From: Angiostrongylus vasorum
Taxonomy: Eukaryota; Nematoda; Chromadorea; Rhabditida; Metastrongylidae
NCBI GenBank assembly: GCA_018806985.1
Contig: JADANN010000068.1
Span: 1 to 64,000 of the forward strand
Direction: 5' to 3'
DNA length: 64,000 bases
Below the pieces are notes generated by a model. The model was not told the origin of the DNA. It saw only the letters and a list, made by a program, of their open reading frames with translations, and ran no database searches. Below, piece by piece: positions 1 through 11,469 of this stretch (its first letter is position 1; every line of letters starts with the position of its first letter). Both the position numbers and the translations under genes were made by a program.

Positions 1-867
1 TTGTCACTATGAAATCGTATTGTCCAGCACATTATTTCGGAGTAGATGTTCTAGCCACTAGAAACTTTTGAGATCAAACCTATCGAATTCCATCCATTCG
101 CTTCATGCCCATATTGAAACAATCTCAGTGTCCGTGATACTTCTTTCTATTACAAACGTGATGCGACAAAATCCGAATGGTACACACTTTAACGAGTCCA
201 TCGCATATCCGTTCGCTGTTTGGACAGTGTTGAGTAGAAAAACGATCGTCGCCGAGCCGACGCATTTCTTCCATACTCCTTGTGCTTAGTTGACAAGGTC
301 AATAACTATAAAGTCCGAGTTTTCAAGCGTTTTTCTTGAATGTTGCAGTGGAAGAACACAGCGTATTCTACAGTATTCACCGCCACGATTTCTCCATCGT
401 ATATTCAGGTCGCTTAGCCTGGGGGAGATTCGCATCCTATGTGATTGTCTAAGATCTTCAGAGGACACGTTTGTTTGCTCTACCGTAAACTAATGTTTAT
501 CTAACTGTCCACTAGCGGTCTGCAATCGCACATTCAATCCAATAAAATCCGCCTTAAACGCAATCTTACGTCTTTTCGGTATTTTGATTGTTTATATCGA
601 GCTATTACGTTAGGTGAATAATTATTCTAACACTACTGTTAGTATGCTCTGAACTGTTTTCAGAATATCTGTCGACATTAGCGTTGCTAATTCTAATACC
701 CTTAACATATAGAATCATATAGAATACTGTTGAATTAATAAAATAATGGAATCATGTTAAATTAAGATACGATGATGAGATTCATACTTAAGAAGCGCTC
801 GGTATCTAGCAGGTGGAGACAGTTATAGTCATGTTTCCAGTTATCATTAGATAAATTAACATCCTCC
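1..867. other. Unassigned sequence, no gene recognised
   Basis: AT-rich sequence with only short open frames (under about 75 codons) on both strands. None has a recognisable domain or a convincing exon structure. I see no SINE, R1, R2 or PLE match here. Confidence 0.5.
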
Positions 868-1270
868 CAACCGTTTACGACCTCGTCGTGGCTGGGAGAT
901 GTCTGCGGTTCGGGCTACGATATACAGCGGCAGCAAGACGTGGTAGATCATCCGCTGGCAGGGTCTCCTGTGCTCAGAAAGCGTCCGGCGTCTCCGTCAG
1001 GAAGCCCAGCTAGGAGTAAACCGATACCAGGATCCACCACCGTCCTAGTATTAAACTAGTCGCGTGGTGGCAAGTCTCCCTTTGATCCACAAGGGGATGC
1101 AACTGTTTGTGGTGGTGACGATCTGGGGCAGACTTTGGCCTGGCAGACCTCGGGATTCCAAAGAACTACAATGCCTATACTAGCAAACCTCCGAAAAATG
1201 GAGATTATGCTGAGGCCCGCACAACTAGTAAGGACGGACCATCCAAGTGTCCAAGTATCCTAGTTAATAA
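868..1270 (+). repeat. R2 interspersed repeat, copy 1
   Basis: This stretch matches the sequences at 21378-21752 (minus), 23585-23920 (minus), 38266-38585 (plus) and 50836-51172 (plus) over roughly 330-400 bases. It includes the central hairpin, with arms at 1024-1032 and 1043-1051 around a 10-base loop; one arm carries a mismatch here. The far end contains the block CTCCGAAAAATGGAGATTAT, shared with the other copies. No coding capacity is evident, so it is probably a short non-autonomous element of unknown class. Confidence 0.75.
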
Positions 1271-2045
1271 ACATTCGTTGGGAGGAAAAGCTGATGAAAG
1301 TATTTCTTTCAGTAGCTGACTTTTGTAATTAGAGAAAGTTTTCGCCGAAATCGCTTAGTAAAGTGTGTGATTTGCAGTATTTTCAGATCTTGCCCTTAAG
1401 TACTCAAATTCCAGTAATTTTTCAAATTCCCAAAAAACTTCAAAGAACTGGAGCTCTCTCATACTTTATGTCAACGATTGAAGGTGGAAGATTTCGTGCA
1501 ACAAGACATGATAGATTGTTATTCAATCCACCCTTTTTGTTGGCAACCTAACGCTCTGACCCCTTTCCACTACAATTTCAAAGAGCTTCTAAAAGTTTCG
1601 GGAAATCGAACTTTACAAGGCGTAGACGTGTAGCTTTATGGTTTTCCAATTTTCTTTTTGCATAACCATCTTTGTCTTATTCCTAGCCTTCGTCTTCCTA
1701 ATTATTGACACGTTTACTTTCTTGCCAAGTTATTTGAGGCTCTATTCGACTGACACTTCTTCTCGAGGGTCGCTTGGCTTAAGCAAACGTTAAGAGTCTC
1801 GCGGCTCTTTCCATATACATACAGATGTGTTTTCAGTCACTTCTTAGCAGAGTATGAATAGCCGCTCTGTGACCAACTGTCACCGTCGATGTCATTGAAT
1901 GGATGTCAAAGAAAGGCTGCCTGGTGTTGACTACCGAAACCACTTGATTTTCGCTTGTCTTGCCTATAACTGGCTACCGATTTTTTATTCAAGCAGTGGT
2001 CCGCGTCTTCTGTGACCATACACTTTTTATTGTTGGTAGATAGAT
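1271..2045. other. Unassigned spacer
   Basis: No repeat match or gene recognised. A 62-codon frame at 1363-1551 has no family signature and no supporting splice pattern. Confidence 0.4.
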
Positions 2046-2215
2046 TGCACTGGTAGATAGAAAATTAGCTGAGAGACAAACGAAATGGTGGACCCTCATG
2101 ATGTGATGGTGAACGCATTAACCTGTGGAAAGGACTGTTGCGTGTTCGATTTCCCCACCGCAAACACCTTCTGTTTGGAGTTTTGCAAACACCTCAGCAT
2201 CATTACGATTATACT
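2046..2215 (+). repeat. R1 interspersed repeat, degraded copy
   Basis: Diverged match to the R1 repeat seen best at 12320-12620. The recognisable blocks, in order, are the 'agctgagagacaa' segment, the 'gtggtgaacgcgtta' segment, 'ccccaccgcaaacacct' and 'ttttgcaaa.acctcagcatcatt'. Confidence 0.65.
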
Positions 2216-2489
2216 TTTATTCTTACTTTCTTTTTTTAAAGGTAAACAAAAGGGGTGAATCATGCGCGTTTCTCGCCTACTTAAAAGAACAAGTTCAGAC
2301 TTAGTGTTAGGGAAAACGAGTTCGTTTTTATGGCATTTATTTCCAACTAGTTTCAAACAGCTTTTTTCACAAACAGACTCTTACTGTACTCACGGCAGAA
2401 GATTTGTTTTCGCGGGGGTAAAATAACGCGGAAGCGTTCCACTCCGTATTTTTCATTTCTCTAGCAGGAATCGTGGTAAATTGCCCACA

Positions 2490-2945
2490 TAGTTGGGAAA
2501 TACAACCAAAATGATGCTGAGATATGAGCAAAAATTGCAGCCTTGGGTAATCTTCGAAAACACGATTATCCTTTCCAGCGACTCAAGTGTTACCCACTGC
2601 TCCAACCAGTTTTGCTATTGTCAGCACCACTATGGTTGTTTTTCACAAAATACTCTGCCATGAAAATAGAACAGGCAATAAATAGAAGTTCAAACATTGT
2701 AATTTCCACTGCAACTTCGGCTTATCTGGGTTCATTGCTGTTTTGTGCTTCTCAGATCATTCCCGGTGACGGATGATTGTCGACATATCCATCAGGGTGA
2801 AGAAGAAACTGACTTAGATTAAGGCAAAGCCAGGATTTCGGTTAATGCAGCGGGTAACACCTAAGCCCCCCGGAAAGGGTAATCGAGGGTTTGAAGCGCA
2901 CCTGTAGGTCCGAGTTTTGCTCATATCTCATCATCATTATGGTTT
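2490..2945. repeat. R1 repeat pieces in both orientations
   Basis: A short inverted R1 piece (about 2490-2540, containing 'atgatgctgagatatg') is followed by a plus-oriented degraded copy (about 2615-2945). The latter has 'tgggttcattgc', 'gatcattcccggtgacgg', 'ggaaagggtaat' and a final 'catatctcatcatcatta'. It is an early example of the inverted pairing of R1 seen more clearly at 11.86-12.62 kb. Confidence 0.55.
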
Positions 2946-4200
2946 CATCCATTATCCTTTGTCACCTTAGTTTAATTTCCTCAAATTTATTGCGGCATGT
3001 AGTATGCCTTTCTGTAGCAATTTTCCCTTCTCTCAACTTAATATCACTGGGTGCTCAGTTCAATGCTTTTTTCTTTTTTGCACTCCTGATTGTGCACTAT
3101 GTAGAATGCGTGGATTTGCATTGGCACGTTCTCTATTCAGCAACGAAAAGCACCCAGAGAAAACAAGAAACGATTAGATTTTTCTTCTGGAAATCAAATG
3201 GAATCAGAAATGCCTAAATGACAAGTGTTCTGTGAGGTTATTTTAATGGCGAATTTTGAACTCTTCATGAAATATCAAGCTTGCCGTGTAGTTTCGTTAG
3301 CGTTCAATATCTATGCTTCTCATTTTACCATCTTTGCTAACGAATAGAGCTACAACCACGGAAAACGCGAAAAAAATTGATGCATCAAGGTGCCAGAACA
3401 CAAAGAATTATTGAGAAGGCCACTAGACAATTCTCAGTCACAGTAAATATCGTCTCCAAAATGTAATATGAGCTGCTAGTTCACGATTTGTAATGAAGGT
3501 ATTTCTTAGACCTTTCTCTTCATGGTATACCTTACAAAGTTTAAGATTGTTCATGAAAACATTGGGCACCTTCACAACAAGTTATCTGGTTCTCATGTTG
3601 AATTCGAAGTGTTCAGATGAAATGATTTACTTCTCATTTCTTATTTTAAAACCTTAAATCGTGTTTTTTAGTGTTTTCACCACAGAGATGGAAATTTCGA
3701 AAAAAGGCGATTTCATCCCCTTTTAGCTTCTTCTTCATGATATCTGCATTCCATTTGAGCTCTTAAAGAGTGGATTCACGTGGTATGCATGTAGAGGTGT
3801 GTGTTTGTTCGAAAAGAATCGGTAAGGAAAGCGATGTCATATGCTGATGTCACCCTAACCTGATCGTTTCGCATGAATGTGTTTCACCCTTAAACGACTC
3901 ATGAGGTGGTTTTTTTCTTTTTCAGAGTTTGTCACATGATCATGTCGAGGTGGGACAACCTTCCTATGAGCGAACATCAGTTGAAATATTTTGCATCGGA
4001 AACCACAACGTTGGTATAACAGCGTAAATTTTCTACGGTTATGTAATTCTTACCAACAATACAATCTCGACACTAATAACATGATTTCGTAGAATCCCTC
4101 CATAAGGGAGAATTCCTAATGAACTTTGGCAGCTACGTAGCGTAATTCACTCGAGTAACAACAAGACGTTGTTAAAGTCGTTACCCTAAGTGATTAAAAC
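2946..4200. other. Unassigned spacer
   Basis: AT-rich sequence without a recognisable gene or repeat. Open frames are short and lack a start, splice and stop pattern that I would trust. Confidence 0.4.
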
Positions 4201-4373
4201 GGGCGCGTGTGGCGCAGTGGTCGGAGGCGCCTTGCAACGAAAACGTGGAATCGATCCCGACACCCATGGCCCACCAAACCTTCCATCGCTATGGTGTCGG
4301 CAAATTGGTACCAGACTTGTGTGGGAGGGTAGGAACGCTGGCTCGATACAACGGTAGGCCACCGCGTTATTTC
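4201..4373 (+). repeat. SINE1, 3'-truncated tRNA-derived SINE
   Basis: The head looks like a tRNA: a 5' GGGCGCG acceptor strand, an A-box-like TGGCGCAGTGGT and a B-box-like GGAATCGATCCC. The SINE core ('ggcaaattggtaccagactt') and 'ggtaggccaccgcg' follow. The copy stops before the usual 3' block (AGCTTTATCCTTTTA) and directly abuts SINE2 on the opposite strand. Confidence 0.8.
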
Positions 4374-4705
4374 ACTTTGTTTCGACCCATCTTCACATCT
4401 ACTGTGCTGATCCCAGCACTTCCCACATTCAATTCATTTCCTCGCATCCACCGCCCACGAAGATCTTCCAACTATATGTGTGGCTTTGGTTGTTGCTTGA
4501 GGATTTTCATTTCATCTTGAATGCTGTAATAGCCCAGTTGCAGCGTTCTCAATCAGATTGCAGAAAGCGATTTTTTTTCCAGTCAAGTCCGGTACCAATT
4601 TCCGGACCCCGGAGGTATGAGAGGCTTGGTTAGCCTGGAGCGGAATTGAACTAACACCATGCTTGCGATGACGGGCATCACTACCACTGTGCTATCCGCT
4701 CCCTA
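4374..4705 (-). repeat. SINE2, tRNA-derived SINE
   Basis: Read on the minus strand it begins GGGAGCGGATAGCACAGTGG, with an A-box-like segment and a B-box-like GTTCAATTCC (the base order expected of an RNA polymerase III internal promoter). The shared core 'aaattggtaccggactt' and a tail found again at 6750-7135, 14580-14925 and 20505-20856 follow. It sits tail-to-tail with the SINE1 copy at its left. Confidence 0.8.
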
Positions 4706-5314
4706 TTGTCTATCTCTGTGCTAGTAAATTGTGTAATATCAGCCTCATGTTTGTCTATCGAAGAAAAACTGAATTATCAACCAACGCCGAGCTTAAGAGA
4801 AAGTCTGTCTCGGGAATTGCTACATGAACTGCCAGCTTCATCTTTACTGTTTAAATTGCATGCGCTTCCACCAGGACTAATATAATTAGCTCTTCAAAAT
4901 GACAAGTTGACACTCTGATATTTTGGATAATGTGGACAATTTAGTAACTATTATGTTGTTTCTTTATTCAGTAATTATTGCAGTGTAGTCCAACAGAAAT
5001 TTGTACCGCCTTTACCTGTCCTTCTCGCAGTACCGCACCTAGTTAAGAAGAGGCTTTCTATGGCGATTTCCATGCGCTTTTTTCAATTGTTCTGCCAGCT
5101 ATTGAGTTCTTTTTGAATCCCTTGCTCACGGGTAGTGTAATCGCCAAATGTTTTGCTGATATTGCGAGCTTCTCGCTTCATTTTTCAATCCACAACGACA
5201 GATTCGTTCGATTAGTTGTTCTTTAAATTTATTTGGCAATCAATAAAAAAATGATAACGAACTAAAAAAAGTCGGTGTGGACGTTTCGTTACCCTTTGAA
5301 AGTTTTCATTCTTA
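4706..5314. other. Unassigned spacer
   Basis: No gene or repeat recognised in this stretch. Confidence 0.4.
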
Positions 5315-5346
5315 TTGATTCAGTTCAAAGGAAAGTTGTTTTTCAG

Positions 5347-5930
5347 CAGCCCAGATCCATCACTGCATATCAATAGCAGAGTACTAGGAAGTCTGATACG
5401 ACAAGACATATCTGGGTCGGCGCGTGTTGGTATCGATGCATACGGTCCAGTGCATGAAGTCTTCTTGGAATGGTCGCGCACCCTGTTGCGTTTTTGCTGT
5501 AGAATTCGGTCTTCCGCATACTTTATGGTCATTTCTCTGTTTTCTTATGTCATCCAGACTCCCTGTTTTTTCACATGTTTCTTATGTGTTTTTTTTAGAC
5601 ATCTCCTTTGTGTAATGAAAAGACTTGCTGGCAACCCAAATACTTTGGTGTAAGCCTTTAGCAAGGTTGTCTAGGATCAATGAACCTCTCTTTTTTTGAT
5701 GTATTTTTTTATATCCACTAATTCCATACTGTTTCTAGGATTCATAAAAGTTGCCGCAAAAGGAAGGACTCAAAGTAACCGTTCAATAATTGAATTGTAC
5801 AGACTTGAATCGTTTCAGCGGAAGTCGCATTCAACTTCATCTTCAGTGGATTCTTTAAATAAGAAGCCAGTGAGAAATCTCTTGTGGTCTTTATCTGACA
5901 AGGTCAATCAAAGGATGGTTATAAAGTGAT
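5347..5930 (+). other. Possible unassigned exons
   Basis: Two open stretches follow good acceptor-like sequences. One begins after TTTTTCAG at 5346 and stays open to about 5650; it includes a run reading roughly LIRQDISGSARVGIDAYG. The other begins after GTTTCTAG near 5738 and runs to a TGA at 5927-5929, with basic and serine-rich residues. I recognise no family and no donor pairing links them confidently. They may be chance frames or decayed exons. Confidence 0.2.
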
Positions 5931-6749
5931 AACCCATGCATATTCTTAAACTGTCCACGGCTGATGTTTGAGATATACTTCCAAGAGAGCACAGTAGATG
6001 TGGAGAAGGATGTTTTGGGAGCCGACAGCTAGTGAAGAGATGATCGGATTTATTGATTTCCGTCTTCGTTAAGTTCCAAAGCTGTGTGATTACTGGAAGA
6101 GCTCATAAGCCCGGCCGACATGGATCGAAAGCAGTGAAGGTCGAGATATAGAGGTCCGTTAGGTGAGAGTCATTCGGCCAACAGTGGAAAGTGTGATGGA
6201 GGAGACAAGTTGCGAGGATCAGCACATTTTTTTTGATCTTTTGCCGTAAAAATAGTGGATGGATTGTTAAATATTTCTGAGCACAGCGTTCACACATTGA
6301 TGAAAAATTGTAAAGAAAAGAGTTGAGAAGATTTTGTAGTCGTTCCATGGATGCCAGTATACACATTGACGGTGTGCATGCAGTGTGTACGCATAGTCCT
6401 CCTACATAGTTCAGTTTCGAACTTCAATCAGCAGGTACAACAGTGATGTTGCTATTCGATAAATAGAAAAGCAGTTCGAAAAACGGTTTCTCGTAACTTA
6501 TTAAGCACTGGAAATAGCTAATGATGGCACAGGTCTGCGCAATCTGCGTTGGAAGAACTTACCGACTGAATTTAATGAATCTAAGGAAAAGCTCCTTGCG
6601 GTGTAATAAACATCAGAAAAAGATGTGTAGTAAAATAAATTCATGTTTTCACTTATCTGTTGAAGACCATTGCACCATTGAAGGGCTAGAAGAATAGTCA
6701 TTGCTTTGTTTCTTAAAACATGGATTCAAAAAGTTTACCTAATATCAAT
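5931..6749. other. Unassigned spacer
   Basis: No recognisable gene or repeat. Open frames here are shorter than 90 codons and show no motif. Confidence 0.4.
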
Positions 6750-7135
6750 AGGGCAGATAGCACAGTGGTAGTGATGTCCGTAATCACGAGCATTGCGCTT
6801 GTTTGATTTCAGTGCGAGCCATCCAAAGCCTCTCATCCCTCCGGAGTCAGGAAATTGGTACCGGACTTCTGTGGGAAAAAATCACTGTCTGCAATCCAAT
6901 TGGGAACGCTCCAGCCCGGCTATCTGAGGACTCCAGGGAGAACTGACCGACCAGCATTCTACGACATTCAAGACGAAATGAAAATCCTCAAGCAGCAACC
7001 GAAGGCACACGTCAAGTTGCAAGGTCTTCGTGGACAATGGATGCGAAAGAGCGAACTGAATGTGAGAAGTGCTGGGTTACGCACACTAGATGTGAGAACG
7101 GGTCTAATAAAACAAAATAAAATAAAAAAGCAAAA
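6750..7135 (+). repeat. SINE2, near full-length with A-rich tail
   Basis: The plus-strand copy starts with 'ggcagatagcacagtggtag' (A-box-like) and has a degraded B-box. The shared core 'caggaaattggtaccggact' follows, then the SINE2-specific body ('gaaatgaaaatcctcaagc', 'caaggtcttcgtggac'). It ends in an A-rich tail with repeated AATAAA-like units at about 7110-7135. An open frame of about 170 codons across it is fortuitous. Confidence 0.8.
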
Positions 7136-7534
7136 ATACCTGATATCAAGAAATGTGAAGCAATTTCTGCCTTTAACAGATCACTTTTGTCAAATGGGTC
7201 TAGGCCACTGTAATTTCCATTCTTTATTACATACATGTAATCAAGCTTGGGTCAGCTTTACAAATATGCGTGAAGCTGTTTTGCCAAACATTCTCGCATT
7301 TATTTACGAAAATTTCAGAAGCCGGCCAGAAGATTTGCTACTATCGAAGTGGTTCGGAATCAACTGATTTTCCGATTCCATATATGTGTCAGATGGGATG
7401 CTGTGACCGCGGTTGTTGCACAGTTGCTGATCTAGCAATGTAAGTTAACGAGTAGCGATTCCTAAGACCGTCTTTCTCTTAACCTCTGCATTGATCATTA
7501 ATTCGTTGTTTCTTTTCGTAAAAATACACATGTT
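7136..7534. other. Unassigned spacer
   Basis: No gene or repeat recognised between the SINE2 tail and the PLE tail to the right. Confidence 0.4.
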
Positions 7535-8690
7535 AATTATTATAGGACTTATTTACAAAAGCTGACATTTCGGCAGATGGCGGCATCCTCAGAACCAGGA
7601 AAGGTCAGATTGTCTGAAAACAAGTCGGCCAAATGCCTCCATAATACCAGAAGAAAAACCACAAACCTAGATTCAAGTCGTATCGCTGACAAAACAGATT
7701 CTTTAAACACTCATCGATTTTATGGGCCTTCTACTGAGTAATCTACGTGGAGATGAACTGCTCGGAGTTTCAAGGATGGGTAATGCTCCGCTCTCACATC
7801 AAAATGTCAGTCTGAGGTATTACGTGATATGTGAGATCGCATTTGATAATGAAGCATTGCTCCGTACACTTCATATTTGACTTTGATGGTGCTTCAGTTG
7901 CTGTTACCGAATTCTCCAGGTCGTCTCTTAAGAATTGCTTCATAGCTGTACTTAATTCATTTGAAATGAAGAGCAGGATAAGCGGAACCTTGTTATCGTT
8001 AGAATTACCGTTGGGCTCTTGGGATTTCCCCTACACGTATTCTGAGGAGCTGCAGTTTCGTAGCCGTTAAAAATGGTTATTTCCTGAGCCATTTTCAGGG
8101 TTTCTTCCGTCTACTCTCTTCCTGTGCATACACCTATGGTTGTTCGAAACATGTTCCTCACAAGCTCATTTTTCGTTTGTGGAGAGTGAGAGCAGAAGTG
8201 ATGAACAAAAACATTTTTGTTACTTAGCTTCCGGCATTAATTAGTGATCTGCCCGTTTTCGGATGGGCTAATTTAAACGCTCAAAATGGAAGCCGACTTT
8301 CTTTCGGTTTGTCTCGTGTGAATTTTGTGCATTCTGACCGCTGTTCTAGCAATTCGAAACATTTTTACATCTCCTCCCGTGTTGAGCAGATGATGAAATA
8401 ATCATCTATGTATCTACAGTAGAGTAATGATTGGAGATCGATTACAAGTGCTTCCACCTTAGACATAAAGGCAAAGGCTAGGCTTGGTACCAGTCGCTGT
8501 ACCAGTGCCAACCATTGCATTTATGCGAAATACTTCTCAGATCTAATAAAGATTGAGCAGTTTAGGCATTCCTTTAAGGGTCTCACAAGCTGAAATAGCT
8601 GGCCATGTTGTAGTCAGCTTGAACTTTCGAGACTCTTTTTAAAGCAAGATTTGCAAAAGCGTCAACTTTTGTGACTAGGTGATATATCGA
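7535..8690 (-). mobile_element. Decayed Penelope-like element (minus strand)
   Basis: The 3' tail lies at the left, with a hammerhead-like motif at 7561-7601. Rightward come remnants of the linker after the reverse transcriptase (7830-8070 antisense) and then the RT itself. On the minus strand near 8390-8430 a YIDDYF-type catalytic motif can be read, and near 8470-8500 the 'GTKPSLCLYV'-like decayed motif B region. Stops and frameshifts are present. The RT end belongs to the left arm of the inverted duplication and matches 18010-18840 in the other orientation. Confidence 0.8.
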
Positions 8691-9995
8691 CGAGGACCAT
8701 TACTCCTAGTAATCCCAAAGAGTGGTTGAAATCAATCGAGTGACTTTAGAAACAGCAGTTCGATTGGTTGGACAATAGCTTTGTTGACCATAGTATTGGT
8801 TATCGTTCTATTTGCATCAGTGGCAATATTCGCTGTATATTTAATGAATCGACGGAAAGACAGTATCTTGAAGAAGCAGATTGTTTACGGTGGTGAGAGT
8901 TCCACAAGAACTCAGGTTTGTGGCACTTCTTCCCAAACTTGACAATAATCCCGTTGTCATCGTACCACAGAAATCTTTCCGGAGTGGTCTATTTGGCATT
9001 TTTTTTGTTTTGTTTCAGATCAATGGACATGAAGTATACATTCATCGTGGCAGTCATTTCGATGAAAACGGCATTAAACAGTGTTGAACATCATGGACAA
9101 GTCATTACAACCTTTTAACAACTGCCAGCCGATCTACTTAAATTATTCTGCTGTAGGAAAATTCGAGATGAATTTAACAGACCGCATTTATCAACCTAAA
9201 GTTTATTTCGGACTTATTACCGCTTTTCTACCAACCTTGTTTGAAAACCGACTTTCCTTTGACCTCGTTATTACTAATGAACATGTATTCTTTCTTTGAT
9301 GAGCTTACACTTCAGAGCCAACGTTCTGAGTCGATAGTCCACCGTTTTTCTTCGTCTCGCTGTGACGTCTTCTCCTTCTATCAAGTTGTGTCGTCCTCAG
9401 TGGACCATCTCTAGAATGAGGCATACTAACTCGGTGACGCACTAAAAGAGTGCTTTAAGCTATAGAACTTTTCATAGATAACTTTTGTAAAGAAGTTGTT
9501 TTCACATCTCTTCATCAGTATGAAAACATGCTCACGTTCTTATTCAGTCTAATTCTTAAGAAAACGGCAATGAATAAATGAAGAGTGAAGATGGCAATGA
9601 AAAAATGAAGAGCGACGGTCCAAAAGGTCGTTGTGATTTCTGTGCTTCACACTTTCCGTTCGATAACGAAGAAGAAAAAAAAAAGAGAAAGAAGTATGCT
9701 CATCAAAGAAAGAATACATGATAAGTTACTTATTCGCTGCTTCATTCTCTTAAAGATGCCGGAAAGGTTTTTGAATGGCATAAATCTTTATCAACGGATA
9801 ACCATATCAACAACAACCACCCTGTATAAAAAAACGTCGCCGGATGAGCATGCCTAATTCGTGCAGTGCTCCGCTGCCAGAAGATCCGTTTCGGCGCGTT
9901 TACGAAAGCGCCACATTGAGAGGAACGACTGTGGACCGTCGACTCGGATCATTGGCCGTGATGAAGACGAAGACGTAGAAACATTCGCTGGAATA
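7850..9995. repeat. Inverted duplication A, left arm
   Basis: Matches 17250-18850 in reverse complement; coordinates of matching points sum to about 26670. The arm contains a PLE RT remnant, two exons of a membrane protein and a further tract (9700-9995). This left arm is longer: about 9235-9715 has no match in the other arm. That extra part includes, at about 9335-9445, a degraded inverted relative of 9838-9990, so it looks like an insertion. The arms show many substitutions and small indels, so the duplication is older than the 21-58 kb ones. Confidence 0.8.
8750..9087 (+). CDS. 3' exons of a single-pass membrane protein (partial), copy 1
   Basis: Two exons can be modelled: 8750-8915 after a TTTAG acceptor, and 9019-9087 after TGTTTCAG, ending in TGA. 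The donor is CAG|GTTTGT. The first exon is open throughout and encodes a hydrophobic helix (about 22 residues, reading roughly WTIALLTIVLVIVLFASVAI). A basic stop-transfer motif NRRKDSILKK and a short polar tail follow. The second exon adds about 22 residues. This fits the transmembrane segment and cytoplasmic tail of a type I protein. No upstream exons are visible because a PLE remnant lies directly to the left. I do not recognise the family. A diverged inverted copy lies at 17655-17928. Confidence 0.5.
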
Positions 9996-10084
9996 AAAAT
10001 TGTTATCAAATTCGTCTAAGCTCAACAATTTAAAAACATACATCTTAAAACTTAGGATGCCAAGGATCACATTTGTTTACTGCC
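9996..10084. other. Duplicated lead sequence shared with 11820-11860
   Basis: Sequence from about 10030 to 10215, reaching into the next R1 copy, is nearly the same as 11820-12005. It is a direct repeat of about 190 bases that begins with 'ttaaaaacatacatcttaaa'. Confidence 0.7.
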
Positions 10085-10262
10085 TTTTACAGTTTTTCAC
10101 GGCAGGTTATTACCTGTGACACAACCACAATGCTGAGGTATTTGTCAAACTGCGGATCGCAGGTGTCTGCAGTGGAAACGAACGCGCTATTACCTTTTCT
10201 GGGCGCTAACGCGTTCCCCACCACCCCATGCGGGTCCTTCAGTGTTCCTCAGCTACTACATA
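10085..10262 (-). repeat. R1 repeat (minus orientation)
   Basis: Read left to right it shows the R1 order reversed: 'cacggcaggttatta', 'caatgctgaggtatttg', 'gcgctattacc', 'gggcgctaacgcgttc', 'ccatgcgggtcc'. It forms a near-identical direct repeat with 11860-12058. Confidence 0.8.
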
Positions 10263-10339
10263 ATTTTTAGTGTTTGTCGCTTGCAGAATGAATATCTCTT
10301 AAAGTTACATCTGTCCGGGTTGCGAATTCAACATAATGT

Positions 10340-10700
10340 CAACACGACTCAGCTCCAGAATGGAGCAAGAGAAAGTGAACAGCTTGGGGGAAATGCTGAG
10401 AGTATTGAGAACGCAATGAAGAAAGCAAAAAAACACCTCAACGTCTCCGTGCCCAACTCTCAACAATTCTTCCTACCTTGACGTATATGTCAGAAATCTG
10501 GCGGCTACGAAAGGAGTATTTCGTATCACGTAATTGAGAGAAGGAATTTAATGTTCTACCTAAGCCAACGATCACAAATCAGAGGCAGCGTTTTGCGCCT
10601 CAAAATTTTGAAATTCTTTTGTGGAACACGCGTCAGGTCCGATCGACAACCGACAATTGATAGCAGCTGCTAGTGACTAGATTCCACGACCTGTCAAACG
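10340..10700 (+). pseudogene. RTE-type retrotransposon RT fragment, highly decayed
   Basis: The plus-strand translation reads approximately LQNGARESEQLGGNAESIEN then KKAKKHLNVSVPNSQ, followed by weak similarity to 'LTYVSETW'-like and 'VIER' segments. This matches in order the C-terminal part of the RTE-type reverse transcriptase seen better at 43870-44300. Several stops and frameshifts are present. The call rests on that internal comparison and on known RTE protein order. Confidence 0.5.
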
Positions 10701-10934
10701 TAAAATAGCAAACTAACAATCTTCATTAAAATGTTAGGGAAAAAAATTTGATGAGAACCCTGCAGGAACGAGAACCTATTGAGCTGATCTTGGACGCGAT
10801 AGGGAGAAATGGAGTCAGCGCAAGAGCAAAGCGAGGACAACAAAAGCTTACATGTGATAACCTTCAAATTTGCCCCCATGTACAGTGAAATGAGCTACCT
10901 CGGCTTGTAGGTTTTTTGGCTTTTTTTTCCATCG

Positions 10935-11395
10935 GTTACTTGGATTTCTGGCATTCTTTTCTTTCTTTATTGATATATTGCTGCCCACTGTGCGCTAGCT
11001 AATGAATAGCCAACAGAGGAAGAGTACACTATCACTTTGAGAGCAGACCATGATGGATGGCACTACAACATTGTCATAAAAAAGGATATAACTTAGCTGG
11101 GTTCATTGCCGATTTGGGCTCTCCAGATCAATCTTGTTGACGGACGATTCCTGGTGGTAGATATCGGTAGAACTAGTTGAGAGACAGGCGAAACGAAGGA
11201 CCCGCTTGGTGTGATGGCGAACGCGTTTGCCCCCGGAAAGGGTAATAGCGCCTTCGTTCCCCAACGCAGACACCTGCGGTCCGGAGTTTTGCAGATATCT
11301 CAGCATCACTGTGGTTGTTTCACAAATAATACCCTGCCGTGAAAACCTCGAAAAGGAAGTAAATAAAAAAGGTCAACATTGTGAATGATGACCTT
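10935..11395 (+). repeat. R1 repeat, long copy
   Basis: Aligned with 16715-17150 this copy extends R1 leftward to about 460 bases, beginning 'ggatttctggcatt' and 'tctttattgatatattg'. The core 'gggttcattgccgatttggg', the hairpin region (11220-11256) and the end 'gcagatatctcagcatcact' follow, then an A-rich end near 11360. Confidence 0.8.
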
Positions 11396-11469
11396 CAAAT
11401 TGCTCCATGTACTGTGAAATGAACACCAACGACTTGTAGGTTACTCTTGAAGTGCACAGAAAAAAGTCC

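Noticed and set aside
4201..4275. tRNA genes at the SINE heads (also 22080-22141, 38164-38235, 42560-42630, 52615-52690)
   Set aside because: The A-box and B-box order is present, but each is followed by the same SINE core and body, and no head forms a sound anticodon arm. They are SINE promoters, not tRNA genes.
6855..7367. 170-codon plus-strand frame
   Set aside because: It lies mostly over SINE2, is not conserved as a frame in the other copies, and shows no domain.
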